In this document: one piece after another, positions 52,958-61,832 of the stretch
Position numbering within the stretch: the first letter of the stretch is position 1
How the letters are laid out: each line of letters begins with the position of its first letter
Assembly (NCBI RefSeq): GCF_001264245.1
Contig: NZ_CP011339.1
Span: 620,001-684,000 of the forward strand
Direction of reading: 5' to 3'
Origin: Microcystis panniformis FACHB-1757
GTDB taxonomy: Bacteria > Cyanobacteriota > Cyanobacteriia > Cyanobacteriales > Microcystaceae
DNA length: 64,000 nt
Notes under the pieces: generated by a model
Told to the model about the DNA's origin: nothing
The model's input: the letters and a program-made list of their open reading frames with translations, nothing else
Databases searched by the model: none
Made by a program: the position numbers and the translations under genes

Positions 52958-53539
52958 ATGAAAAACCATATTAAAAAAATTGCTAGTTGGAGCGCGATCG
53001 CTACTATTTCCCTTGGCTTAGTAGAAATGAACCGAACAGCGATCGCATTTGGCAACAATAATCAATTTAGTGCCTGTATCAGTCAGATTGTCGGCACGGG
53101 AGTCAGTCCCCAAGATGCCGCCACCGCTTGTTCAGAAGCATTAATTCCTAAAGAATTATCCCGCTGTGTGGCGATGATTAAATCCAAAACCCCGATCGAT
53201 GGTAATCTGGCTCTGCAAGCTTGTTTTCAAGTGCGTCGTCCCATCGACCTAGGTAATTGTGTGGTCGATATCCATCGCGCTGCCCCCTTATTTGCCACTA
53301 ATTCCCTCAAACAAACGGAAACAGCCAAGGAACCCGATAAATTAGGGATTTCTAAACAGATTTTAGATTCCTGTCGTCAAAGTTTATTACCCGGTCGCTT
53401 TTCCGAGTGCGTTATCGCTGTCAGTCGTGGTGTGGACAAAAATAATCCCTCCCAAGCTTTACAAACCTGTTTAAGTGCCGAGGATTTCCCCAGAGATCTA
53501 TTCCCCAGTTATCCCCAAAATCAAGACCAGAGACTTTAA
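52958..53539 (+). CDS. Secreted Cys-rich protein with internal repeats
   Basis: A 193-residue protein. A signal peptide is likely (basic KNHIKKIAS, hydrophobic WSAIATISLGLVEM, cleavage near AIA-FG, about residue 30). The mature part has three to four weak repeats of about 40 residues of the form (S/A)xC(I/V)...G(V/T)xP..A..AC..AL.P..L..C, with paired cysteines (for example SACISQIV, ATACSEAL, SRCVAMI, LQACFQV, NCVVDI, SCRQSL, ECVIAV, QTCLSA). Disulfide pairing in the periplasm is plausible. Such proteins are known only from cyanobacteria as hypotheticals; the function is unknown. Confidence 0.7.
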   Translation: MKNHIKKIASWSAIATISLGLVEMNRTAIAFGNNNQFSACISQIVGTGVSPQDAATACSEALIPKELSRCVAMIKSKTPIDGNLALQACFQVRRPIDLGNCVVDIHRAAPLFATNSLKQTETAKEPDKLGISKQILDSCRQSLLPGRFSECVIAVSRGVDKNNPSQALQTCLSAEDFPRDLFPSYPQNQDQRL

Positions 53540-53643
53540 TCAAGATTATTTCCACGAATATCCCAGAGATTCCCTACCCAGACTCGTTGAGCGGTAGGGA
53601 AGGGTAAACTTGATGCTGATTTGGTGGGAGCTAGAAACATTCC

Positions 53644-53692
53644 CCTCAGAGCCTTACTGAGGGTATGCTGAAAAACTTTTTCAGCATACCCT
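53644..53692. terminator. Bidirectional hairpin made of IS terminal repeats
   Basis: A CCCTCAG/CTGAGGG stem is followed by a perfect palindrome with 15-base arms GGGTATGCTGAAAAA and a one-base loop (53661-53691). It lies between the convergent ends of the secreted protein gene and the binding-protein gene, so it can terminate both. The arm is a one-base variant of the GGGTTTGCTGAA terminal repeat, and TAATTA follows it. Confidence 0.75.
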
Positions 53693-53694
53693 AA

Positions 53695-54998
53695 TTACTG
53701 ATTGGGTGTCACCTTATCGATAACCTTGAGAGTGCCGTCATCCTTAACAGTCCAGACATCGTAACTACCGACCACATCGCCATTTTCATCGATATCCACA
53801 TTGCCACTGGCCCCCTGATAGTTAATATCCTCGCCTTTGCGAATCATTTCCATGGCTTGACAAGCATCGGTTACTTCCGTCCCCGGACCATTAGCCACCT
53901 CACGAATCTTGCTTTGAATCCCTTCACCAGTGTTAGATTTAGCCGCCTCAGCTGCTAACATCAATAAAACCGCCGCGTCCCAAGTATGGGGAACAAAAGC
54001 GGTGACATCCTTGCCAGTTTTTTCCTTCCAGAGAGTAGTAAAAGCGCTTAAAGCTTGACCGTCGGCCCCAGGGACTGTACCTAGGGCGCCGGCAATAATT
54101 GACTTACCATCGGTTCCTTTCCCCACCTGTTTGGTGAAATCTTCCGAATAAACCCCATCGGTGAGGAGGACAGTAACTCCTTTGGTCAACCCCTGTTTAT
54201 AGGCCGCTTGTAGTAATAAACTACCCGTTTCAGCGTAAAGGACTGCCGCTACAGCATCCGGTTGGTTAGCGAAGGCAGCCGCCGCTTCACTATCGAGAGT
54301 GGCAGCTTTCGGGTCATAACGGACAGGATTTTGCTTATTAGTGATAGTGCCGCCTAATTTATCGAAAGCGCTCACGAATTCCCGTTCAAATCCGACTCCA
54401 TAATCGTTATTGATCACGACGGTGGCCACATTTTGAAAACCCTTTTTCTTAGCTAGGACCGCTAAAGCTTGAGCTTGGTAGGTGTCTGGGGGAGCCGTCC
54501 GCGCCCAAAAACCTTGAAAATCGCCTTTTTTCGCCCTGTCAGTAAATACAGGACTGGTGCTACCCGGAGAGACTAACATAACTTTCTTTCTCACCGCCAC
54601 ATCGACGGCTGCTCCTGAGACGCTACTGGCAAAGGAACCGATCACACCGGCTACTTTATCCACCTCCGCTAGTTTCGTCATCGCTGAAGCACCAGCAGCG
54701 GGATCGGTTTGGTCATCTTCTTTCACGAGGGTGACGGGTTTGCCATTGACTCCACCACAGGCATTGATAGTCTCCACCGCTAGGGCGGCTGCTTCGGGCA
54801 TATTTTGACCAATAGCGGCTAAATCTCCAGTAATGGGCAGTAATGCTCCTAATTTTAAGCCCTCATCACCGGGGCAGTGGTGGTGGGACTAGAGGCGTTG
54901 TTATTCGGGGTTTGGGCATTATTACAAGCGGTTAAAAAATTAGCTAAGACGCTGATACTCAGGGTTAGGGCTAGGGGCGATCGAATATATCTCTGCAT
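53695..54998 (-). pseudogene. Branched-chain amino-acid ABC transporter binding protein, frameshifted
   Basis: A periplasmic lipoprotein of the LivJ type. The start at 54998 reads MQRYIRSPLALTLSISVLANFLTAC, a signal peptide with lipobox LTAC, then a low-complexity Asn/Thr linker ending TTTAP. One base is missing in the C run near 54870; the next frame continues with GDEGLKLGALLPITGDLAAIGQ and MPEAAALAVETINACGGVNGKPV, and runs on without breaks to ...IDKVTPNQ. The family's GxxGS/ISPGSTSP ligand region is present. It is either a genuine one-base null mutation or a sequencing error. No permease genes adjoin it. Confidence 0.85.
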
Positions 54999-55154
54999 GG
55001 CGTTAAGATCAAGGATGAGTTAAGGTTGCAAGGTTGAAAAACCCGGACTGGGAAAATTCTAATCGATGTTAGCATTCTCTCCAAATCAAACAGGTTTTCA
55101 TCTTAATTTAGATATTGATGGAAAAAATGGCTAATTTGTTCGACCTATGCCGTC

Positions 55155-55246
55155 GGGTGTGGGGAAGTGGGGTGTGGGGAAATGGGGAAATGGGGAAATG
55201 GGGAAATGGGGAAATGGGGAAATGGGGAAATGGGGAAATGGGGAAG
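55155..55246. repeat. G-rich minisatellite (GGGGAAAT)n
   Basis: About ten 8-base units, the longest such array in the window, with many G4 runs on the + strand. Confidence 0.9.
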
Positions 55247-55291
55247 TAGAGCATTTGGCTGAAATTTCCCTAAACCCCTAAACCCCTAAAT

Positions 55292-55478
55292 GGCTCTTCG
55301 GTTTGTGTTATGCAATGGACGGGGTTTATAAGGGATGGAACCCTTATGTAAAAAGGCATTTGGCGATTTTTGTCAATTGTTTTTGTCTAGAGCGAACTAA
55401 TCAATTAAGTCTCTTGCCAGATAAGGATTTAGTCGATTTATGCCCCCCGATCGAACTATACCAAGTAACGAAGAATCC
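55292..55478. mobile_element. MITE-D copy 4
   Basis: 187 bp, same ends as copy 2 (right end AAGAATCC, one change). The flanking 8 bases differ (CCCTAAAT and TGAAAACT), so the duplication has decayed or the copy was rearranged. Confidence 0.85.
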
Positions 55479-55540
55479 TGAAAACTCGCATCTGATAACT
55501 GGTAACTGATAACTGGTAACTGATAACTGAAAACCCCACT

Positions 55541-56779
55541 TTAGGAAGCTTTGGCTAAAACGGTGTTCTGGTTTAAAAACTGAATCGCCGTTTGGTATTG
55601 ACTATCTTTTTCGGTGCCGATTTCCTCATAGGTGATCGGTTCCTGTGCCACCACTTGATCGGGGATAATTCCTAACTTATGAATATCATGGTGGGCGGGA
55701 GTTTCATATTTGGCGACGGTAATCGCTAATCCTGCCCCATCGGGTAACTCGAATAGGGACTGAATTAATCCCTTACCGAAAGTCTTTTCTCCCACTAAAA
55801 CTCCCCGTTGATTGTCCTGTAATGCTCCAGCTAAAATCTCGCTGGCACTGGCGGTTCCCTGATTGACTAAAACGACTAAAGGCGAGTCGGTTAAAGCATT
55901 ACCAGAAGCGGCAAAACTATCGGCAATTCCCTCGCGATTAACCGTATAAACGATCGTTCCCTGATTAATCCACATCCGAGCGATTTCTATGCCCGCTTGC
56001 AGTAAACCACCGGGGTTATTTCTTAAATCTAAAATATAACCCTTGGCTCCTTGTTTTTGTAGGTTCGTCACAGCTTCCGAGACTTCTTTGGCAGCGTTAG
56101 CACTAAATTGATTTAAGCGCACATAACCGATGGGCAAGGAACTAGAATTTTTATCTAAAACCGCTACCACTGGACTTAAAGAAATGCGTTGACGGGTTAA
56201 AGATAGGGTTTTTGGTTGACTTTTTTGATAGGGAAGAATGACTAAGGAAACTTCTGTTCCGGCGGTCCCGCGCATTTTGGCCGCCGCCGCATCGAGGGTT
56301 AAAGTAGTGGTATCGATACCATCAATAAACAAAATGCGATCGTGGCTAGTTAAACCAGCGGCCTCAGCAGGAGAACCGGCAAGGGGGGCAACTACTTCTA
56401 AGTAACCATTATCGGGATTGATATTAATTTGCAGTCCTACCCCCGATAATTCCCCCGTGGTGCTAATTTGTAGGTTATGGTATTGATCCGGTCGCAGGAG
56501 ACGGGTAAAGGGTTCATCGAGGGTGGCTAACATCTGTTCGATCGCATTATAGGCCGCCGTCCGATCGTTGAGGGGTTTTTTGATGAATTGTTCCCGCACC
56601 TGCCACCAGTTTTGATGATTAAATGTGTCATCATAATAAGATTGGTTGACTAATCGCCAAGATTGTAGTAATAATTTTTGTTCTTCGCTAAAGGCGGCTG
56701 CTGTGGGTGTCCATGCCATCCAAGTCAGACAAAACCAAAATCCCACTAATAATCCCACCCACAAAGATTTTTTTCTCAT
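55541..56779 (-). CDS. Carboxyl-terminal processing protease (CtpA type, S41)
   Basis: A 412-residue serine protease of the tail-specific family; in cyanobacteria CtpA matures the D1 protein of photosystem II in the lumen. A signal peptide is present (MRKKSLWVGLLVGFWFCLTWMAW...AAAF). A PDZ domain occupies about residues 95-180 (GELSGVGLQININPDNGYLEVVAPLAGSPAEAAGL). The protease core has GYVRLNQFSANAAKEV, DLRNNPGGLLQ and the catalytic Ser in GTASASEILAGALQDN, with the Lys in GEKTFGKGLIQS. Three Ctp paralogs exist in cyanobacteria and I cannot tell which one this is. An upstream in-frame Met adds seven residues. Confidence 0.92.
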   Translation of the reverse strand: MRKKSLWVGLLVGFWFCLTWMAWTPTAAAFSEEQKLLLQSWRLVNQSYYDDTFNHQNWWQVREQFIKKPLNDRTAAYNAIEQMLATLDEPFTRLLRPDQYHNLQISTTGELSGVGLQININPDNGYLEVVAPLAGSPAEAAGLTSHDRILFIDGIDTTTLTLDAAAAKMRGTAGTEVSLVILPYQKSQPKTLSLTRQRISLSPVVAVLDKNSSSLPIGYVRLNQFSANAAKEVSEAVTNLQKQGAKGYILDLRNNPGGLLQAGIEIARMWINQGTIVYTVNREGIADSFAASGNALTDSPLVVLVNQGTASASEILAGALQDNQRGVLVGEKTFGKGLIQSLFELPDGAGLAITVAKYETPAHHDIHKLGIIPDQVVAQEPITYEEIGTEKDSQYQTAIQFLNQNTVLAKAS

Positions 56780-56866
56780 CTTGCTTCTCTTATAAATCAA
56801 GTGCTGATCTGCTGATTATTTTCAGTATAGTCTTTTCTCTGAAATCGATTGGCTCTCTTATTCTTT

Positions 56867-56998
56867 GGCTCTTCTCGACTTTGTGTGATAATTTTTGCTT
56901 ATGGAGTCGTGAAATGCTTATTGGGCAAGACTTTTAGGGCTATTTTGCGGATATTCTATCAGTATAGACCTCGTTTCCACACAGAAACCAGAAGAGCC
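56867..56998. mobile_element. MITE-E copy 3
   Basis: 132 bp, same ends as copies 1 and 2; 7-bp duplication ATTCTTT at 56860-56866 and 56999-57005. It lies upstream of the ctp gene. Confidence 0.93.
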
Positions 56999-57210
56999 AT
57001 TCTTTGTGTGATCAGTTTAACTTATATAGGAGCGATCAATCTTTGTGTCCTTTGTGTCTTTGTGGTTCGTTCCACTCGCTGGGTGCATCTCATTTTTGTA
57101 AATCTACCAATTGGGATTTTTACGGGGAAACTCTTGGCTAAGATCGGGCATTACTTTCGGTTTTATCGCTCAATCCCAGCTTTTGGGGGGTTCTATCCCC
57201 CAAACCACCC

Positions 57211-57250
57211 GTTTGGGTAGGGTTGATTCATGAATCAACCCTACCCAAAC
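57211..57250. repeat. 40-bp perfect palindrome with ISAs1-type arms
   Basis: A perfect palindrome with no loop. Each arm contains TAGGGTTGATTCA, the ISAs1 terminal repeat, extended by GTTTGGG. It lies 50 bases before the IS630-2 copy. Confidence 0.9.
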
Positions 57251-57300
57251 CCCGGAGCGCATGAGCTTTTCGGTGGGATGCTTACACGCAGCTGCTGATA

Positions 57301-58438
57301 TACTTTAGACGTTCATAATCTGAGATTTATTAAACTTCTGAAATCGTAGAGTCAGCAAGGAATCCAGTTCTTTTTTATGTTTCAGATGGGCATCATTCAG
57401 ACATTCATAAATAGCTGAAGAAAAGTCAGAAAAGTTCTCATAATATTTACCATATAAACATTTCTTTTTGACCAATTTCCACAGCCTTTCAATTAAATTT
57501 AGATTAGGTGAATAAGACGGCAGATAGAGCAGCTCTATTGACAAAGAAAGAGCCAATTCTTCAATAATTTTACATTTTTGATAGCGGGCATTATCTAAGA
57601 CTAGAGTGATGGGAATCATTAGTCCTAAAGCAGCTATTTTTGACCGGAGTTCACAGACTTGAGTTGCCGTAATATAAGTGTCATTCGTAACCAGAATAAC
57701 TTCATGAGTTATTGCATTTAATGCTCCTAAAACATTGAAGCGTTTACGCCCGCTCGGTGACTTAACAAAAAGTCTCTCAAAACACCAAACAAAACCGAGA
57801 AATGCTCCCATGACGAAGTGAGCGGCATCAACAAAAAAAACAGCCCTTTTTCCTTCTTTTGCCTCATTTAGTCTGGGTTCTAGCTTTTTTTCTTTGTAGT
57901 CCTCTTGTTCATCTGGGTCAGCTTTAGAAGGAAGAGAACCTACTTTTAAACATTTCATTCCCATTGATTTTAAAAATTTTCTCACTTGGGTAGGACTTCG
58001 TTTTATTCCCGTCAATTCTTCTATCCTATATACAGCTTCATTTATTGTGGCTGCTGGATTTTTCTCGAAGTATTTTTTGAGGGTTTCTTTTTGAAACTCT
58101 AATTCACTTTTAGGGCGATAGAAGTTGATTTCTTTTAATTTTTCTATTCCGCCTTCTTGATAATCGCGAAGATAGGTTAATAAGGTATTTGGCGAGATTC
58201 CTGCTAACTGACAAATTTTTTGGTGCGGTATCTTTTGGCTTTTTAACCAGAGAACTTCCATCTTCAGTTGAACCCGGGGATGGGGATGATGAAATCTTTC
58301 ATAATACAGTGAGTTCTTTTCTTCTTCCGTGAATTCTAGGTTAATCATGTTTTTAATGAGTGCTTTGCTTCTAATTATGACTCTTAAACTATATTATTGT
58401 CCTTGAGTAAAAAATGCAAGTTGTAGCCGTGCAAAGTA
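57301..58438 (-). mobile_element. IS630-family element 2, copy b
   Basis: 1,138 bp with TA on each side; nearly identical to 35350-36487. Confidence 0.92.
57305..58348 (-). CDS. IS630-family transposase 2, copy b
   Basis: A 347-residue transposase with the same domains as copy a (two helix-turn-helix parts and a DDE core). The two residue differences from copy a are outside the catalytic positions, so both copies are probably competent. Such near-identity implies recent transposition. Confidence 0.93.
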   Translation of the reverse strand: MINLEFTEEEKNSLYYERFHHPHPRVQLKMEVLWLKSQKIPHQKICQLAGISPNTLLTYLRDYQEGGIEKLKEINFYRPKSELEFQKETLKKYFEKNPAATINEAVYRIEELTGIKRSPTQVRKFLKSMGMKCLKVGSLPSKADPDEQEDYKEKKLEPRLNEAKEGKRAVFFVDAAHFVMGAFLGFVWCFERLFVKSPSGRKRFNVLGALNAITHEVILVTNDTYITATQVCELRSKIAALGLMIPITLVLDNARYQKCKIIEELALSLSIELLYLPSYSPNLNLIERLWKLVKKKCLYGKYYENFSDFSSAIYECLNDAHLKHKKELDSLLTLRFQKFNKSQIMNV

Positions 58439-58699
58439 TATATTTGTAATCATCTAAGAGTCACTGATAATTGCTGATTGTCGGTATTCCCGCAAATGTG
58501 AGATGCACCCCACTCACTCGCTGGCGGAACTGTATCTTAGAATACATTTTACCCACCAAACCCAAGAGAGCCATCGATTCTTATCTGACAACTCTTTCCC
58601 TTGAAGGCATTCCCATAAAAAAGAGGGTAGTTATGGTTAACTACCCCAAAAAATTCTACTAGATCGGTGCCATTAAGCGATCGCTTAATTGTTCAGCTA
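58439..58699. other. Intergenic stretch downstream of fba
   Basis: No gene supported. It contains a GTAGTTA/TAACTAC hairpin (about 58627-58646) and a HIP1 octamer at 58677-58684 just after the aldolase gene, either of which could form part of its terminator. Confidence 0.4.
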
Positions 58700-59779
58700 C
58701 TAGACAGCCACAACTTTTTTGCTGACTTGGGTTAATTGCCCTTTAGCATATTTGGCTGCGTAGTCATCGAGGGACATTTGTTTGATTTTGCTGGCGTTAC
58801 CGGCGGTACCAAATTGTTGATAGCGATCGGCACAAACTTTCTGCATATAGGTGATCGAGGGTTTCAGGAAGAAACGGGGATCAAACTCTTTCGGGTTGCT
58901 GAATAGTGCTTCCCGAACTGCGGCGGTAATTGCTAAACGGCAGTCGGTGTCGATATTGATTTTACGCACACCACTCTTGATGCCTTTTTGGATTTCTTCC
59001 ACGGGAACACCGTAGGTTTCAGGGATAGCGCCACCGAATTGGTTGATTAATTCGAGGAGATCTTCAGGAACCGAGGAAGAACCGTGCATAACCAAGTGAG
59101 TATTGGGTAAGCGGTTATGAATTTCTTCAATACGGCTAATAGCGAGAATTTCGCCGGTGGGTTTGCGGGTAAATTTGTAAGCGCCGTGGCTAGTACCAAT
59201 GGCTACTGCTAAAGCATCTACTTGAGTTCTTTCGACGAAATCCACCGCTTCATCGGGATCGGTTAACAGCATCGAGTGATCTAATTCTCCCTCAAAACCG
59301 TGGCCGTCTTCCGCTTCTCCTTTACCAGTTTCTAGGGAACCTAAACAACCGAGTTCCCCTTCCACACTAGCACCGATCGAGTGAGCAACTTTTACTACTT
59401 CAGCAGTAACGTTAACGTTGTACTCGTAGGTGGCGGGAGTTTTAGCATCCGCTTCTAAGGAACCATCCATCATGACACTGGTGAAACCGTTACGGATCGC
59501 CGAGTAGCAGGTGGCGGGTTCGTTACCGTGATCTTGGTGCATCACGATGGGGATATGAGGATAGGTTTCCACCGCGGCGGTGATCAGGTGACGCAGGAAG
59601 TTTTCCCCTGCATATTTGCGCGCACCGCGAGAAGCTTGCAGGATAACGGGGCTATCGGTGGCTGCCGCCGCTTGCATGATCGCTTGGATCTGCTCCATAT
59701 TATTTACGTTAAAAGCGGGGATGCCATATCCGTTCTCAGCCGCGTGATCCAACAATAACCGCATGGGGACGAGTGCCAT
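58700..59779 (-). CDS. fba: Class II fructose-bisphosphate aldolase
   Basis: A Zn-dependent aldolase of glycolysis, gluconeogenesis and the Calvin cycle. The 359-residue protein has AFNVNNMEQIQAIMQAA at residues 23-39, the metal-binding HQDHGNEP (about 80-87), GFTSVMMDGSLEADAKTP (about 95-112) with the catalytic Asp, AIGTSHGAYKF with zinc His near 197, and LVMHGSSSVPE near 228. The length and the AGKYxxG-free C-terminus match the cyanobacterial CbbA/FbaA type. Transcription is away from the reductase gene on the same strand. Confidence 0.96.
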   Translation of the reverse strand: MALVPMRLLLDHAAENGYGIPAFNVNNMEQIQAIMQAAAATDSPVILQASRGARKYAGENFLRHLITAAVETYPHIPIVMHQDHGNEPATCYSAIRNGFTSVMMDGSLEADAKTPATYEYNVNVTAEVVKVAHSIGASVEGELGCLGSLETGKGEAEDGHGFEGELDHSMLLTDPDEAVDFVERTQVDALAVAIGTSHGAYKFTRKPTGEILAISRIEEIHNRLPNTHLVMHGSSSVPEDLLELINQFGGAIPETYGVPVEEIQKGIKSGVRKINIDTDCRLAITAAVREALFSNPKEFDPRFFLKPSITYMQKVCADRYQQFGTAGNASKIKQMSLDDYAAKYAKGQLTQVSKKVVAV

Positions 59780-59911
59780 ATCCTTTACTCCTTAATCTAT
59801 TTCTTGTTTTTTGTCTCTTTAAATTCAAGAAAGTTAATTCTCTTACCTGTTAATCTTAAGATAGTTTTTACACTTTGACGATCCCCAAAAAAAATTTTTT
59901 CGGGTTTCGTC

Positions 59912-61039
59912 CTAAGATGACCACAATCTCCGTTGCGCCGGTCCCTTAAGTAGTTCGTGTGTATCAAATAGCAGTCGGGGAATGGGCAATTTTTCCGGGC
60001 AGCGAGGTAAACAATCACCGCATTCAGTACAATTATTGGCCTTGCGTCCGGGGAACCAATGACCGGCATTTTCCAGCATTCGATAGCGATACTGACCAAA
60101 ATCGGTCATTTCGTAAGCTACTGCCAGATTCCGCAGTCTCAACACTTCGGGGATATTAATATTTTCGGGACAGGGTAAACATTGATAACATTGGCTACAT
60201 AAATCTGTAGCCAATTTATCGGTTAAATGTGCCTCTAAACGCTTAAAAACGGCAATTTCTGCCGCATCTAGGGGCTGATCTCCTTCGCATACGTTAATAA
60301 TTGCCTCTAATTCCTCCGGTATCGCTGCCCCGACGCTGAGGGTAGTAATGCGCGGATCGCTCAATAAAAAGCGATAATTTAGCTCTAGGGGTGAAAAAGG
60401 AGCGCATAATTCCTCTAGCTTCTTGGGAGGTCTGTGGAGACCACCTCCCTTATCAGCAGGGGAAATAATAAACACACCCATGTCCTTTGCTTGGGCTAAA
60501 GCGATCGCCGGTTGCTGTCTTTGCCAAAAAAAATAGTAATGGATATTGACAAAAGCGAAGAAATCTGTATTGATCGTCTCGAGAATAATTTCTAGGGGTG
60601 CATGGGTAGAAAAGCCAATATGACCAATTTTTCCAGCTTCTTGGGCCAGAAAAACGGCTTTCATGCAGCCTTGCGGGTCTTTAATCCAGTTTAAATGCTC
60701 GCGGGTGTTAATACCGTGAATTGCTAGACAATCGAGGTAATTTAATTGTAATCGTTCTAGGGATTCGGCGATCGCTTTTTCCATAGTTTGGCGATCGGGA
60801 GTGGGGACCAATTTCGTGGTCAGATAAACCCGCTCCCGCACCCCTTGACGCTGCAGGTAGCGACCGAGAAAAACTTCGCTATTACCGTAACCTCTGGCCG
60901 TTTCTAGGTGATTAATCCCCAATTCTAGGGCGCGATCGACTGTTGCAGTAAACACCGACTCTGAGGACAAACAGCGCATTGTCCCCAGGGAAAACAGCGA
61001 AAATTGCCAATTAGTACGGCCAAATCGTCGATAACGCAT
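59912..61039 (-). CDS. Aldo/keto reductase with C-terminal 4Fe-4S domain
   Basis: A 375-residue protein. An N-terminal TIM-barrel aldo/keto reductase (RYRRFGRTNWQFSLFSLGTMRC, then NHLETARGYGNSEVFLGRYL with the catalytic Asp position replaced by Glu/Thr-Ala, DCLAIHGINTREHL near 110) is followed by a ferredoxin-like end with two cysteine clusters: CSQCYQCLPCPENINIP (about 285-300) and CTECGDCLPRCPEKLPIP (about 340-357). Proteins of this layout are common in cyanobacteria and anaerobes; the substrate is unknown. The usual AKR tetrad is partly altered, so oxidoreductase activity is not certain. Confidence 0.87.
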   Translation of the reverse strand: MRYRRFGRTNWQFSLFSLGTMRCLSSESVFTATVDRALELGINHLETARGYGNSEVFLGRYLQRQGVRERVYLTTKLVPTPDRQTMEKAIAESLERLQLNYLDCLAIHGINTREHLNWIKDPQGCMKAVFLAQEAGKIGHIGFSTHAPLEIILETINTDFFAFVNIHYYFFWQRQQPAIALAQAKDMGVFIISPADKGGGLHRPPKKLEELCAPFSPLELNYRFLLSDPRITTLSVGAAIPEELEAIINVCEGDQPLDAAEIAVFKRLEAHLTDKLATDLCSQCYQCLPCPENINIPEVLRLRNLAVAYEMTDFGQYRYRMLENAGHWFPGRKANNCTECGDCLPRCPEKLPIPRLLFDTHELLKGPAQRRLWSS

Positions 61040-61093
61040 TGATTCAGTTATCAGTTATCAGTTATCAGTTACCAGTTGTTAGTTAGAAGGTAT

Positions 61094-61146
61094 TGGGGGA
61101 TGGGGTGTGGGGGTGATGGGGTGATGGGGTGATGGGGAAGTGGGGA
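61094..61146. repeat. G-rich minisatellite (GGGGTGAT units)
   Basis: Tandem GGGGTGAT/GGGGTGTG units between two same-strand genes, preceded by a short (CAGTTAT) run. Confidence 0.8.
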
Positions 61147-61209
61147 GAATAAATAAAAATAATCTCCTGTCGACCGTCGACCGTCTCCTGAATCCTGTCT
61201 CCTGAATGT

Positions 61210-61710
61210 TCACTGATCACTAAAATCACCGTGACGTTGGATCAGGTCTGAGGGGCTAAGATTGGAGACGAAATTGCGAAAAGCTTGACGTTCCTGCTCA
61301 TCCGCGTCACGATCGACAGGAATAGAAGCGGAAGCGATCACTTCTTCCATTACCCAGACAGGACTGTTGGTACGCAGAGCAATGGCGATCGCATCACTGG
61401 GACGACAATCGATTTCTTTTTTGACTTCGCCGCGCTGGAGACAGAGAACAGCATAAAAGGTATTATCTTGGAGAGAATGGATGATAATCTTTTCTAAATC
61501 CATGTCCCAAACTTTAAAAATATTAGCGATCAAATCGTGGGTGAGGGGACGAGGGGGTTTTTGTTGTTCGAGGACGGTGATAATGGCCTTAGCCTGATCT
61601 TGTCCGATGTAGATAGGTAGGGCGCGACGCTCGGAACCATCCTTGAGTAGTACAATGGGACTGCGAGTGATAGCGTCTAGGGCAATTCCAGCGACTTTCA
61701 TTTCGATCAT
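61210..61710 (-). CDS. Bifunctional nuclease family protein (DUF151)
   Basis: A 166-residue protein. The core KVAGIALDAITRSPIVLLKDGSERRALPIYIGQDQAKAI (about 4-42) and RPLTHDLIANIF, then VKKEIDCRPSDAIAIALRTNSPVWVMEEVI (about 95-125), are the hallmark blocks of the DUF151/BFN family, named after a plant nuclease with RNase and DNase activity. The C-terminal tail is short and charged. The cellular role in cyanobacteria is not defined. It is the downstream neighbour of the RNA-like region at 61833-62171, on the same strand. Confidence 0.92.
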   Translation of the reverse strand: MIEMKVAGIALDAITRSPIVLLKDGSERRALPIYIGQDQAKAIITVLEQQKPPRPLTHDLIANIFKVWDMDLEKIIIHSLQDNTFYAVLCLQRGEVKKEIDCRPSDAIAIALRTNSPVWVMEEVIASASIPVDRDADEQERQAFRNFVSNLSPSDLIQRHGDFSDQ

Positions 61711-61832
61711 GACTATGGCTTCTCCAATATAGAGATTCAGCTAGGGAAGGAGTGGGAAAGCAACCTGAATAATATAGTGCTTCGTTACACTCACAGTATG
61801 CCCTAAGATGGCAGAGATTAGCCTCATCTTTA

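Larger units (their letters stand above)
54999..55540. other. Repeat-filled intergenic stretch
   Basis: Holds the binding-protein leader (54999-55150), a G-rich minisatellite (55155-55246), MITE-D copy 4 (55292-55478) and a few GATAACTG tandem units (55490-55530). No gene. Confidence 0.7.
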
